Under the pieces are notes generated by a model that had not been told where the DNA came from, searched no databases, and saw only the letters and a list, made by a program, of their open reading frames with translations. From the NCBI GenBank assembly GCA_026393655.1, contig JAPKZT010000103.1, positions 1 through 6,106 of the forward strand: a stretch of DNA of 6,106 nucleotides, read 5' to 3'. A program made the translations under genes and the position numbers. Position 1 is the stretch's first letter; every line of letters starts with the position of its first letter. The stretch is from Actinomycetota bacterium (GTDB lineage: Bacteria; Actinomycetota; Acidimicrobiia; Acidimicrobiales; Ilumatobacteraceae). This document shows, in pieces, positions 1 to 5,026 of the stretch.

Positions 1-206
1 GTGGTGTAACGCAATGTTGAAGTGGATTTTCCGAAACCCTTTACCGTCACATCAAAAATAGTTCCAAGACCTGCGCCAGTGCCTTCAACTTGTACAACCT
101 TGACCACACCCTTATCCCACTTGGCAAAGTTGTGAAGGTCAGCCATATATGCAAATGCCTCTTGTTGACTTAGCGAACTTGGAATTGTTGTTACATATCT
201 GGCCAT
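1..206 (-). CDS. SRPBCC (START-like) family protein, N-terminal part, runs off the left edge
   Basis: The minus strand encodes the first 68 residues of a protein starting MARYVTTIPSS and continuing past the edge. The stretch ADLHNFAKWDKGV (residues 22-34), followed by alternating beta-strand residues around GTGAGLGTIFDVTV (42-55), matches the N-terminal helix and first strands of the SRPBCC / polyketide cyclase-dehydrase fold, in which a small domain binds a hydrophobic ligand in a deep cavity. The ligand cannot be told. The ATG at 206 is preferred because TACGGT sits exactly 6 bases upstream on the minus strand. The frame stays open further upstream to a TAG at 279-281, but without a convincing start. 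It is transcribed divergently from the gene at 299. The family call is fairly secure from the fold pattern; the function is unknown. Confidence 0.72.
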   Translation of the reverse strand, partial: MARYVTTIPSSLSQQEAFAYMADLHNFAKWDKGVVKVVQVEGTGAGLGTIFDVTVKGFGKSTSTLRYT

Positions 207-212
207 CAGTTC

Positions 213-218
213 ACCGTA
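213..218 (-). promoter_or_regulatory. -10 hexamer TACGGT for the SRPBCC gene
   Basis: TACGGT on the minus strand fits TAnnnT and ends 6 bases before the ATG at 206, so transcription would start at or next to the start codon (leaderless). GGTGA inside it could instead act as a weak ribosome binding site. No good -35 was seen. Confidence 0.5.
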
Positions 219-286
219 CAGCAATGCATGTGCGTATGCAGGCACATTGAACGACAACTTTGCAATCGCACCTAAAACCTAAGGCG

Positions 287-292
287 TACACT
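287..292 (+). promoter_or_regulatory. -10 hexamer TACACT for the 299 gene
   Basis: TACACT fits TAnnnT, with the 6 bases caacgt between it and the ATG at 299. No Shine-Dalgarno sequence lies close to that ATG, so a leaderless transcript covering the two-gene unit is the simplest reading. A TTGCAA at 260-265 is too far away (21 bp) to be a normal -35. Confidence 0.5.
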
Positions 293-298
293 CAACGT

Positions 299-472
299 AT
301 GGACAGCTGGCAGAACCCGAATGAGGACTCACGCGGCGTCGACATTAGTCAGATTCGCAGCCAACTCCGAATGAGTGTTGAAGAACGTGTGAGCCACATG
401 GTTGTCGTCACCAATACATTCAGAAAGATTCGCGAAAGTGTGCAGATCGTGGACAGGCCTATCGGTAGATGA
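299..472 (+). CDS. Small helical protein upstream of, and coupled to, a nucleotidyltransferase
   Basis: This 57-residue protein starts MDSWQNPNED and has a body predicted as mostly helical: DISQIRSQLRMSVEERVSHM (15-34) followed by TNTFRKIRESV. The pattern of a D-S-x-I-R segment, then a short leucine/methionine-rich turn, then an E-E-R-V helix recurs in small proteins encoded directly before AbiEii-like or DUF-type nucleotidyltransferases; this is family knowledge recalled from memory. The frame could be extended upstream to a TTG near 260, but ATG 299 has a -10 hexamer 6 bases upstream and the extra residues look non-coding. Its stop overlaps the next start as ATGA (469-472), so the two are probably translationally coupled and made in a fixed ratio. 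It may be a binding partner or antitoxin-like subunit, which is not shown. Confidence 0.68.
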   Translation: MDSWQNPNEDSRGVDISQIRSQLRMSVEERVSHMVVVTNTFRKIRESVQIVDRPIGR

Positions 473-972
473 CTTTTGATCCCGTTGGCATTTGTCGCAT
501 TATGAACGACGAAGGTGTCAGGTACGTGGTGCTCGGTGGATTTGCTGCGATTGTTCACGGATCTTCATTGCCTACAGAGGACATTGATCTTCTCCCATCA
601 CGAGATGACAAAAACCTTGAATGTTTGGCGCGTGCACTAAATCGACTGAACGCGGCAATACGTACTAGTGACGGTCCAGTTCACACGAAGCTTGATGCGG
701 GATTCATCAAGAACATGCCGAATATGTTGAATCTCACGACCGACCTCGGTGATGTTGATCTTGTTTTTAGTCCTGCTGGACCATTAATTGGTTACGAGCA
801 ATGGAATGAGAATGCGGTCTTCGCGCAACTAGAGCCTGGACTTATCATTGCGGTTGCTTCGATTGATGATGTGATTGAGTCAAAGACGAAAGCAAATCGT
901 CCCAAAGATCTGCGAACTTTGCCGTACCTCGAGTCACTTCGCGACGAACTCCGCCGCCGATCCGAAGAGTAG
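469..972 (+). CDS. Nucleotidyltransferase-fold protein (AbiEii/MNT-like)
   Basis: This 167-residue protein has the hallmarks of the DNA polymerase beta-type nucleotidyltransferase fold. A glycine pair is seen in VLGGFAAIVHG (21-31), the catalytic acidic pair in TEDIDLL (D38 and D40), and a probable third acid in GDVDLVF (D95 or D97). The C-terminal segment VASIDDVIESK...NRPKDLRTL (129-151) is the conserved K-x(n)-RPKD signature of this small single-domain group. Members can transfer nucleotides to protein or RNA targets, and some are toxins of toxin-antitoxin pairs. It starts inside the stop of the 57-residue gene, so the pair is one operon. The catalytic residues look intact, so it is probably active. 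Substrate and target are unknown, and an ordinary non-toxin role is equally possible. Confidence 0.82.
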   Translation: MTFDPVGICRIMNDEGVRYVVLGGFAAIVHGSSLPTEDIDLLPSRDDKNLECLARALNRLNAAIRTSDGPVHTKLDAGFIKNMPNMLNLTTDLGDVDLVFSPAGPLIGYEQWNENAVFAQLEPGLIIAVASIDDVIESKTKANRPKDLRTLPYLESLRDELRRRSEE

Positions 973-984
973 GTTTCCAAAACT

Positions 985-1005
985 AAACGTGGCGTGCCCA
1001 CGTTT
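985..1005. terminator. Hairpin terminator between convergent genes
   Basis: AAACGTGG (985-992) and CCACGTTT (998-1005) form a perfect 8-bp stem with the 5-base loop CGTGC. On the plus strand it is followed by a T-rich tract (TTTGATTTCTATTT). On the minus strand it is followed by AGTTTTGG. It sits between the nucleotidyltransferase stop and the EamA stop and can serve both, more convincingly the plus-strand unit. Confidence 0.62.
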
Positions 1006-1027
1006 GATTTCTATTTGATTTCTATTT
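1006..1027. repeat. Perfect 11-bp tandem duplication GATTTCTATTT
   Basis: GATTTCTATTT occurs twice head to tail (1006-1016 and 1017-1027). The second copy contains the EamA stop codon (TAG on the minus strand at 1022-1024). It looks like a slippage duplication that lengthens the T-rich tail after the hairpin. Confidence 0.85.
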
Positions 1028-1900
1028 GCGCGAGCGGTTGGTGAGAAATGCACCGGCTAGTGCAACGCCACACCCCGCAAGCGAGAGCCCAGCAACTACT
1101 TCATCGCGAACTATGGCACCGAGAAATAACGCAACCACTGGAACGATGTAGGTGGTAACCGACGTACGCGTGCTGCCCACTCGACCAGCCAATGTGGTGG
1201 CGAGTGCATAAGCAATACCAGTGCCGCCAACGCCGAGACCCACCATGGCAAAAAGTGAATGCCACGCAAACGAACTGTGTGGGAGTGCAGCAATCCCAAA
1301 GGGCGCAGTGAGAATGAGCGCAACTGCTTGGGCGCGAACAATGACTGGAAGTGCACCATGCTTTTTTTGAAGCGGTACGGCAAGGTTTAATGCAATGCCG
1401 TAGCAACACAATGCGCACATGATCAGCGCGACACCGAATTTACTCGAAGAATTATTGTTCGCTGTTGGTATCGCAATGAGCAAGACTCCACAAAAACCGA
1501 CAAGTAAACCGAGAAGTTGATTACGATGCGGAAAACTTTTGTGCATCAATGAAGCAACTGTTGCAACAAATAAGGGCGTTGCGCCATTCAACATGCCTGT
1601 GACGCTGCTTGATACATGTTGTTCTGCGAAAGGGAAAAGGCTGAGCGGAATCACCATCCAGAACACACCCAGAAGTGCGATGGATGGCAGATCTTTTCTT
1701 GGAATGTGTTTGCGCGATTGAGGCAGTGCGACGAGCGCAAGAAAACCAAAAAGCACTCGTAATGGCGTAATGAGTGCGGGCTGAAATGCATCGAGGCCTT
1801 CTGCAATAAAAAAGAAACTTGAACCCCAAATGAGACCGGGCATGAGTAGTAAGAGCCAGTCGCTTCGGCCCATGCGGTAGTCGTTATGAGATGATTTCAT
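1022..1900 (-). CDS. EamA/DMT-superfamily 10-helix transporter
   Basis: This 292-residue inner-membrane protein has ten predicted helices arranged as two EamA repeats. Repeat one spans about 15-145: LLLLMPGLIWGSSFFF, PLRVLFGFLALVALP, the S-V-T-G-M-L-N-G-A-T-P-L helix at 99-110, and GLLVGFCGVLLIA. Repeat two spans about 154-288 and ends in YIVPVVALFLGAIVRDEV (251-268) and GLSLAGCGVALAGAFL, the usual P-V-x-A-x-x-x-G-x-x-x-x-x-E end of the domain. Relatives (RhaT/YdcZ/RarD-type) export or import small metabolites; the substrate cannot be inferred. Length is normal. ATG 1900 has TACCGT 7 bases upstream and no ribosome binding site. A second ATG at residue 10 is possible but would leave little before the first helix. 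It converges on the nucleotidyltransferase and diverges from the VOC gene. Confidence 0.9.
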   Translation of the reverse strand: MKSSHNDYRMGRSDWLLLLMPGLIWGSSFFFIAEGLDAFQPALITPLRVLFGFLALVALPQSRKHIPRKDLPSIALLGVFWMVIPLSLFPFAEQHVSSSVTGMLNGATPLFVATVASLMHKSFPHRNQLLGLLVGFCGVLLIAIPTANNNSSSKFGVALIMCALCCYGIALNLAVPLQKKHGALPVIVRAQAVALILTAPFGIAALPHSSFAWHSLFAMVGLGVGGTGIAYALATTLAGRVGSTRTSVTTYIVPVVALFLGAIVRDEVVAGLSLAGCGVALAGAFLTNRSRK

Positions 1901-1907
1901 AAGTCAA

Positions 1908-1913
1908 ACGGTA
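1908..1913 (-). promoter_or_regulatory. -10 hexamer TACCGT for the EamA gene
   Basis: TACCGT on the minus strand is followed by the 7 bases TTGACTT and then the ATG at 1900. With no Shine-Dalgarno in the gap, a leaderless start is likely. No -35 match was seen. Confidence 0.45.
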
Positions 1914-2010
1914 TGGGGTCGCGACGGCTAATGATTGGACAGGCTCATATTTCTCATGCCGATCTAGTAGCTAACTCAAAACTCGATTCGCTGCGCCGAA
2001 TCACCGCGAT

Positions 2011-2016
2011 TATCGT
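2011..2016 (+). promoter_or_regulatory. -10 hexamer TATCGT for the VOC gene
   Basis: TATCGT fits TAnnnT, with the 6 bases attcac before the ATT at 2023. This is the same geometry as the other genes in the window and marks 2023 as the expected start position. The rest of the 1901-2022 gap holds only the EamA promoter and no other recognisable element. Confidence 0.4.
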
Positions 2017-2022
2017 ATTCAC

Positions 2023-2424
2023 ATTACTGATACGCCTGTTCTTCATTTATCGCTTCCAGTCAACGATCTGGTGGTGGCAAGAGACTTCTACGAAAATGTG
2101 CTTGGGTGTCGTATCGGCCGCGAGAGCGACGACTGGTTTGACGCGTGGTTCTTTGGGCTTCAGTTGACTCTCCAGTTAAGACCACTTGAAGTGATTGATA
2201 TCAGTCGGCAAGGTGTTCGACATTTTGGAGTGATACTTCCTACGTTGTCAGCGTTCGATGAAATTGTGAAGCGTGTGAATACGTCTGTTCACACATGGAT
2301 TTCAGAACCAAAGAAGCATGCAGAGATTGAGTTAAGCGGAAAGCTCGGTGGCAAACTCGCCGATCCTAGTGGGAACATCATCGAGATCAAGTTCTACGAG
2401 AACAAACAGGATTACCAAAGTTAA
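2023..2424 (+). CDS. VOC-superfamily (glyoxalase/bleomycin-resistance-like) protein with apparent ATT start
   Basis: This single-module VOC protein has about 133 residues if it starts at the ATT. The opening TDTPVLHLSLPVNDL (2-16), then ARDFYENVLG (19-28), is the canonical first strand and helix of the fold. The putative metal ligands are H8, H67 (in VRHFGVIL) and E121 (in NIIEIKFY), and the DPSGNIIE turn is typical. The only ATG/GTG/TTG in frame is GTG at 2071, which would delete the first strand and H8. The frame is closed by TAA at 1972, and no standard start lies between. Homology and the -10 spacing both put the start at ATT 2023. Either ATT is really used, or an ATG was mutated or misread and expression is impaired. 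Substrate is unknown: lyase, dioxygenase or resistance protein are all possible. Confidence 0.75.
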   Translation: MTDTPVLHLSLPVNDLVVARDFYENVLGCRIGRESDDWFDAWFFGLQLTLQLRPLEVIDISRQGVRHFGVILPTLSAFDEIVKRVNTSVHTWISEPKKHAEIELSGKLGGKLADPSGNIIEIKFYENKQDYQS

Positions 2425-2531
2425 GTTTTTAAAACCACTGACATCGTTTCAATGTTTGGTCACGGCGCACAGTTACGTAGTTTCATTGACCCAGTTTTAT
2501 TACAGTTCGGCGGCGCGTATAACTAGTGGGT

Positions 2532-2537
2532 TAGCGT
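2532..2537 (+). promoter_or_regulatory. -10 hexamer TAGCGT for the small membrane protein gene
   Basis: TAGCGT is followed by the 6 bases gacggc and then ATG 2544, giving a leaderless arrangement. A TATAAC at 2518-2523 is an alternative -10 that would give a short untranslated leader. TTGACC at 2486-2491 is too far from either to be a standard -35. Confidence 0.4.
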
Positions 2538-2543
2538 GACGGC

Positions 2544-2789
2544 ATGACCGATAAAGCGATTTTGATTCAACGCGCAAGTCGTAGCGCATATTTGCTCAGG
2601 CGTTTAAATTTCGTCACCCTGTGTGTCGCAGTCGTCGTGTACGCCGGTCTCATCGCAATCGCGATTTATAATCTGCTTTTGCCACTCGTCGTGTTCAGTT
2701 CGTGCATTATGTTGGCAGAATTGCTCGTGTTTCAGATCGTACGAACGCTAAGCGATCATCTTGATTTGTTCCGCAGAGCCACTGACTAA
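2544..2789 (+). CDS. Small two-helix membrane protein, unknown function
   Basis: This 81-residue protein is not recognised as a named family. It has a basic N-terminal segment (QRASRSAYLLRRLN, 9-22), a first hydrophobic helix at about 22-43 (FVTLCVAVVVYAGLIAIAIY), a short break at PL, a second helix at about 46-66, and an amphipathic charged tail RTLSDHLDLFRRATD. The basic N-terminus suggests that both ends face the cytoplasm. ATG 2544 is preferred because of TAGCGT 6 bases upstream. It follows the VOC gene after a 119-base gap on the same strand and converges on the MFS exporter with only 12 bases between stop codons. It is probably real given the coherent topology and the promoter spacing, but nothing indicates its role. 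Confidence 0.62.
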   Translation: MTDKAILIQRASRSAYLLRRLNFVTLCVAVVVYAGLIAIAIYNLLLPLVVFSSCIMLAELLVFQIVRTLSDHLDLFRRATD

Positions 2790-2801
2790 CGGGCACTGTT
2801 A

Positions 2802-4382
2802 CTAACGAGCGTCAGTTTTGATATTTGCAACGCGAGCGGGCAAGAAGCGAAGTGCAAGCAACGACCCGAAGATTGCAACTGCGCCGACTGATGTGCAGGC
2901 AACTTGAAATCCGTCTAGAAAAGACGAACTTGCAATATCGCGAATCGCATTCGAAAGTGTTGCGTCACCAACCTGTTCAGAAACTGCGAACGCCGCACCA
3001 ACGGATTGTTCAGCAGCTGATCGAGCAGCGTCGGGCAGCTTAAATGGAGCGAGCAACTTGACGATCTGTGGGCTGTATGTAGTTGCAAAAATGCTGCCGA
3101 TGATCGCGACGCCGAGCGTGCCACCAACTTCGCGACTCGTGTCATTTATCGCCGAACCGACGCCAGCCATTTCGCGTGGCAACGAACCCATAATCGACTC
3201 TGAAGCGGGGCTTGTTACAAGCGCAAGCCCGCATGCCATCAACACCATGCTGCCCACTACGGGCCCGAAGTATGCGCTATTCGCTTTGAACATGCCTGCG
3301 CCAATTTGTGCGACGCCCATGAATAACAAACCAATCGGAACGATTCGTTTTGAGCCGTATCGCAATGAAAGTCGCGCAGCAATTGGTGAAGTGACGCCAG
3401 CACCGATCGCGAAGGGCAATGTGCGCAATCCTGATTCGAGCGGGTCATAGCCACGCACGAACTGAAAATATTGCGTGACTAGAAAAGTAAAACCAAACAG
3501 CGAGAAGAATGCAATTGCAATCGATGAACTTGCCGCTGTTACTCGCATGTCGCTAAACACTCGAACATCAAGCAACGGGTGCTCTGTGTTGAGCTCACGC
3601 CAAACAAATGCAGCGATTAAAACTGCAGTACCAATGAACCCCGCGATTGATGTGGCGCTCGACCAACCGCGATGTGGGCCTTCAATAATTGTGTATACGA
3701 GTAGCGATACAAATGCAATTGAAAGTAAGAAGCCAGCGATATCGAGTCGCTCGGCGTTTGGATCTTTTGATTCTGGAACGAATCGCCATTGAAGAATCAA
3801 TGCAATAATCACGATAGGAATATTGATTAAAAAAACTGATCCCCACCAAAAATATTTGAGAAGTAAGCCACCAGTTACGGGACCGAATGCAACAGCGGCA
3901 CCTGAAACTGCTGACCACACGCCAATCGCTTTTGCACGTTCGACGGGGTCACGAAACACATCTATGAGAATCGCCAGCGTGCCAGGGAAGACGAGCGCAG
4001 CACCAATTCCCATCAGGCCGCGTGCGGTGATGAGTGCGCCTGTTGTCTCAGTGAATGCCGCATATGCAGAGAACAATCCGAAAAGCACCATGCCAATCTG
4101 CATCATCAACTTTCGACCGAATCTGTCGGCGAGCCCACCACATGCAAGTAACAGGCCAGCAAAAACTAATGCGTATGAGTCGACGATCCATTGCAGGCCG
4201 CTCGTAGTTGCACCAAGCTCTCGTGCCAAAGTTGGTATAGCCACATTTATGATCAGGTTGTCAACGACAACAAGAAATACCGAAAGGCAGAGAATGGCAA
4301 GAATTTTCCAACGGCGCGCGTGCACTTTGCTGTCGGGATGGGTGAGTTCAGCGTTAGTTGGATTGTTGATTGACATAGACAC
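2802..4382 (-). CDS. DHA2-family (EmrB/QacA-type, 14-helix) MFS drug exporter
   Basis: This 526-residue proton-driven exporter of the inner membrane has these motifs: the D1 motif in VVVDNLIINVAIPTLARELG (38-57, with membrane-embedded D41); motif A as GGLADRFGRK (82-91); motif B as ITARGLMGIGAA (118-129, R121); and the antiporter motif C as SGAAVAFGPVTGGL (160-173). A linker near 200-215 and a long second half ending in GFQVACTSVGAVAIFGSLLA give the length and 14-helix layout of the DHA2 group, which typically expels hydrophobic or cationic compounds. GTG 4382 (TATACT 5 bases upstream) and ATG 4376 (TTGACA-17 bp-TAGACA, 6 bases upstream) are both plausible leaderless starts differing by two residues. 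It diverges from tetR, whose product should control it through the two palindromes in the shared gap. The actual substrate is not predictable. Confidence 0.93.
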   Translation of the reverse strand: MSMSINNPTNAELTHPDSKVHARRWKILAILCLSVFLVVVDNLIINVAIPTLARELGATTSGLQWIVDSYALVFAGLLLACGGLADRFGRKLMMQIGMVLFGLFSAYAAFTETTGALITARGLMGIGAALVFPGTLAILIDVFRDPVERAKAIGVWSAVSGAAVAFGPVTGGLLLKYFWWGSVFLINIPIVIIALILQWRFVPESKDPNAERLDIAGFLLSIAFVSLLVYTIIEGPHRGWSSATSIAGFIGTAVLIAAFVWRELNTEHPLLDVRVFSDMRVTAASSSIAIAFFSLFGFTFLVTQYFQFVRGYDPLESGLRTLPFAIGAGVTSPIAARLSLRYGSKRIVPIGLLFMGVAQIGAGMFKANSAYFGPVVGSMVLMACGLALVTSPASESIMGSLPREMAGVGSAINDTSREVGGTLGVAIIGSIFATTYSPQIVKLLAPFKLPDAARSAAEQSVGAAFAVSEQVGDATLSNAIRDIASSSFLDGFQVACTSVGAVAIFGSLLALRFLPARVANIKTDAR

Positions 4383-4388
4383 TGTCTA
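4376..4388. promoter_or_regulatory. Operator O1, palindrome TAGACACTGTCTA
   Basis: This is a perfect palindrome with 6-bp arms around a central C. It covers the start codon and -10 region of the MFS gene. Aligned at the centre it matches the second palindrome (O2, read on the minus strand) at 10 of 13 positions, so both are probably bound by the adjacent TetR protein. Confidence 0.68.
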
Positions 4389-4393
4389 GTATA
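4388..4393 (-). promoter_or_regulatory. -10 hexamer TATACT for the MFS gene
   Basis: TATACT lies 5 bases before GTG 4382 on the minus strand. An alternative promoter pairs the consensus -35 TTGACA (4406-4411, minus) with TAGACA (4383-4388, minus) at 17-bp spacing, 6 bases before ATG 4376. Either promoter overlaps the palindromes, as expected for repression. Confidence 0.5.
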
Positions 4394-4395
4394 AA

Positions 4396-4414
4396 AACTT
4401 GATAGTGTCAAGTT
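4396..4414. promoter_or_regulatory. Operator O2, palindrome AACTTGATAGTGTCAAGTT
   Basis: Perfect 7-bp arms (AACTTGA and TCAAGTT) flank a 5-base centre. It ends exactly at the tetR start codon, contains the tetR -10 hexamer, and covers the candidate MFS -35 on the other strand. Its core, TTGACACTATCAA on the minus strand, resembles O1. The two centres (4382 and 4405) are 23 bp apart. Confidence 0.7.
4403..4408 (+). promoter_or_regulatory. -10 hexamer TAGTGT for tetR
   Basis: TAGTGT is followed by the 6 bases caagtt and GTG 4415, giving a leaderless start with no ribosome binding site. An alternative is TTGATT (4366-4371) with TATAAA (4390-4395) at 18-bp spacing, which would give a leader of about 13 bases. 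Confidence 0.45.
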
Positions 4415-5017
4415 GTGGCCCCGAGACTTGTCGCGCAGTCGCTTCGTGAAAAGGTGATTAAAGCAGCCGTAAAGTACATCGCTGATTTTGGTCCGGATGG
4501 ATTGTCTTTTCGCCAGATAGCAGCTGACGCTGGGGTAAGTCATCAGGCGCCGTATCACCATTTCACAGATCGAAGCGCAATTTTTGGCGAGATTGCGTTG
4601 CTTGGGTTTCGCAAATTTACTGCAGCGATGAATGCACCCACACATGCCGATGATGACCCTGACCAGGTAGTTCGACTTTGTGAGCGCTATGTAGATTTCG
4701 CGCTCAGCAACAAAGGCTATTTTCGAGTTATGTTTCGCTCCGATTTGTGTTTGATTGATGAGTCGCCCGAAACTCAACGGGCCGCAGATGATGCATTCGA
4801 CACTTTGCTTGTGGCAGTCAAAGAGATTCTTGGCGACTCGGCATCAGTCGACGAAATTCGAATTCAAGCTACTGCGATGTGGGCGATAGCGCATGGTTTG
4901 GCAACACTTCTTATTGACGGGCCACTTGAGCGAAAGATCGGCAAAATTAGTGACCGTCGCGCGCTAGTTAGAAGTGTTGCGCAACGCGCAGCCGAAGGTT
5001 TCAGGTACGTGGAGTAA
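4415..5017 (+). CDS. TetR-family repressor with WHG-type C-terminal domain
   Basis: This 200-residue dimeric DNA-binding regulator has the TetR N-terminal domain at about 8-57: VIKAAVKYIADFG, then the helix-turn-helix LSFRQIAADAGVSHQAPYHHF (30-50), including the usual Y-x-H-F in the recognition region. The C-terminal ligand-binding and dimer domain carries RYVDFALSNKGYFRVMFRSD (91-110) and AMWAIAHGLATLLIDG (154-169), the W-x-x-x-HG signature of the WHG (TetR_C_33) type. GTG 4415 is set by the -10 six bases upstream and the palindrome ending at 4414. It probably represses itself and the divergent exporter, and is relieved by an exporter substrate. The desaturase begins 9 bases after its stop, so that gene may be a third target. 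The effector is unknown. Confidence 0.93.
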   Translation: MAPRLVAQSLREKVIKAAVKYIADFGPDGLSFRQIAADAGVSHQAPYHHFTDRSAIFGEIALLGFRKFTAAMNAPTHADDDPDQVVRLCERYVDFALSNKGYFRVMFRSDLCLIDESPETQRAADDAFDTLLVAVKEILGDSASVDEIRIQATAMWAIAHGLATLLIDGPLERKIGKISDRRALVRSVAQRAAEGFRYVE

Positions 5018-5020
5018 TCT
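5015..5020 (+). promoter_or_regulatory. -10 hexamer TAATCT for the desaturase, overlapping the tetR stop
   Basis: TAATCT starts with the tetR stop codon TAA (5015-5017). The 6 bases tcaaga separate it from ATG 5027. This gives the desaturase its own possible leaderless promoter in addition to read-through. A GGAG at 5011-5014 is 12 bases from the ATG, far for a ribosome binding site. Confidence 0.42.
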
Positions 5021-5026
5021 TCAAGA

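Noticed and set aside
207..281. In-frame upstream extension of the SRPBCC gene to the TAG at 279-281
   Set aside because: No ATG in the extension, and the TACGGT-N6-ATG arrangement points to 206 as the start.
1913..2167. Plus-strand frame from ATG 1913 with a hydrophobic stretch
   Set aside because: It overlaps the conserved VOC N-terminus in another frame and shows no family similarity; the hydrophobic run is a frame-shifted reading of VOC coding sequence and its leader.
2781..2816. Inverted repeat ACTGAC ... GTCAGT followed by TTTTG between the convergent small membrane protein and MFS genes
   Set aside because: The arms are only 6 bp with a 24-base loop, overlapping both coding ends; too weak to call a terminator.
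3823..4389. Long open frame (188 codons) on the plus strand opposite the MFS gene
   Set aside because: It lies wholly antisense to clear MFS motifs, its residues show no fold or motif, and open frames opposite hydrophobic genes are common.
4253..4777. Minus-strand open frame of 174 codons spanning the divergent promoter and tetR
   Set aside because: It crosses the operators and overlaps two certain genes, with no recognisable domain and a scattered cysteine/arginine composition.
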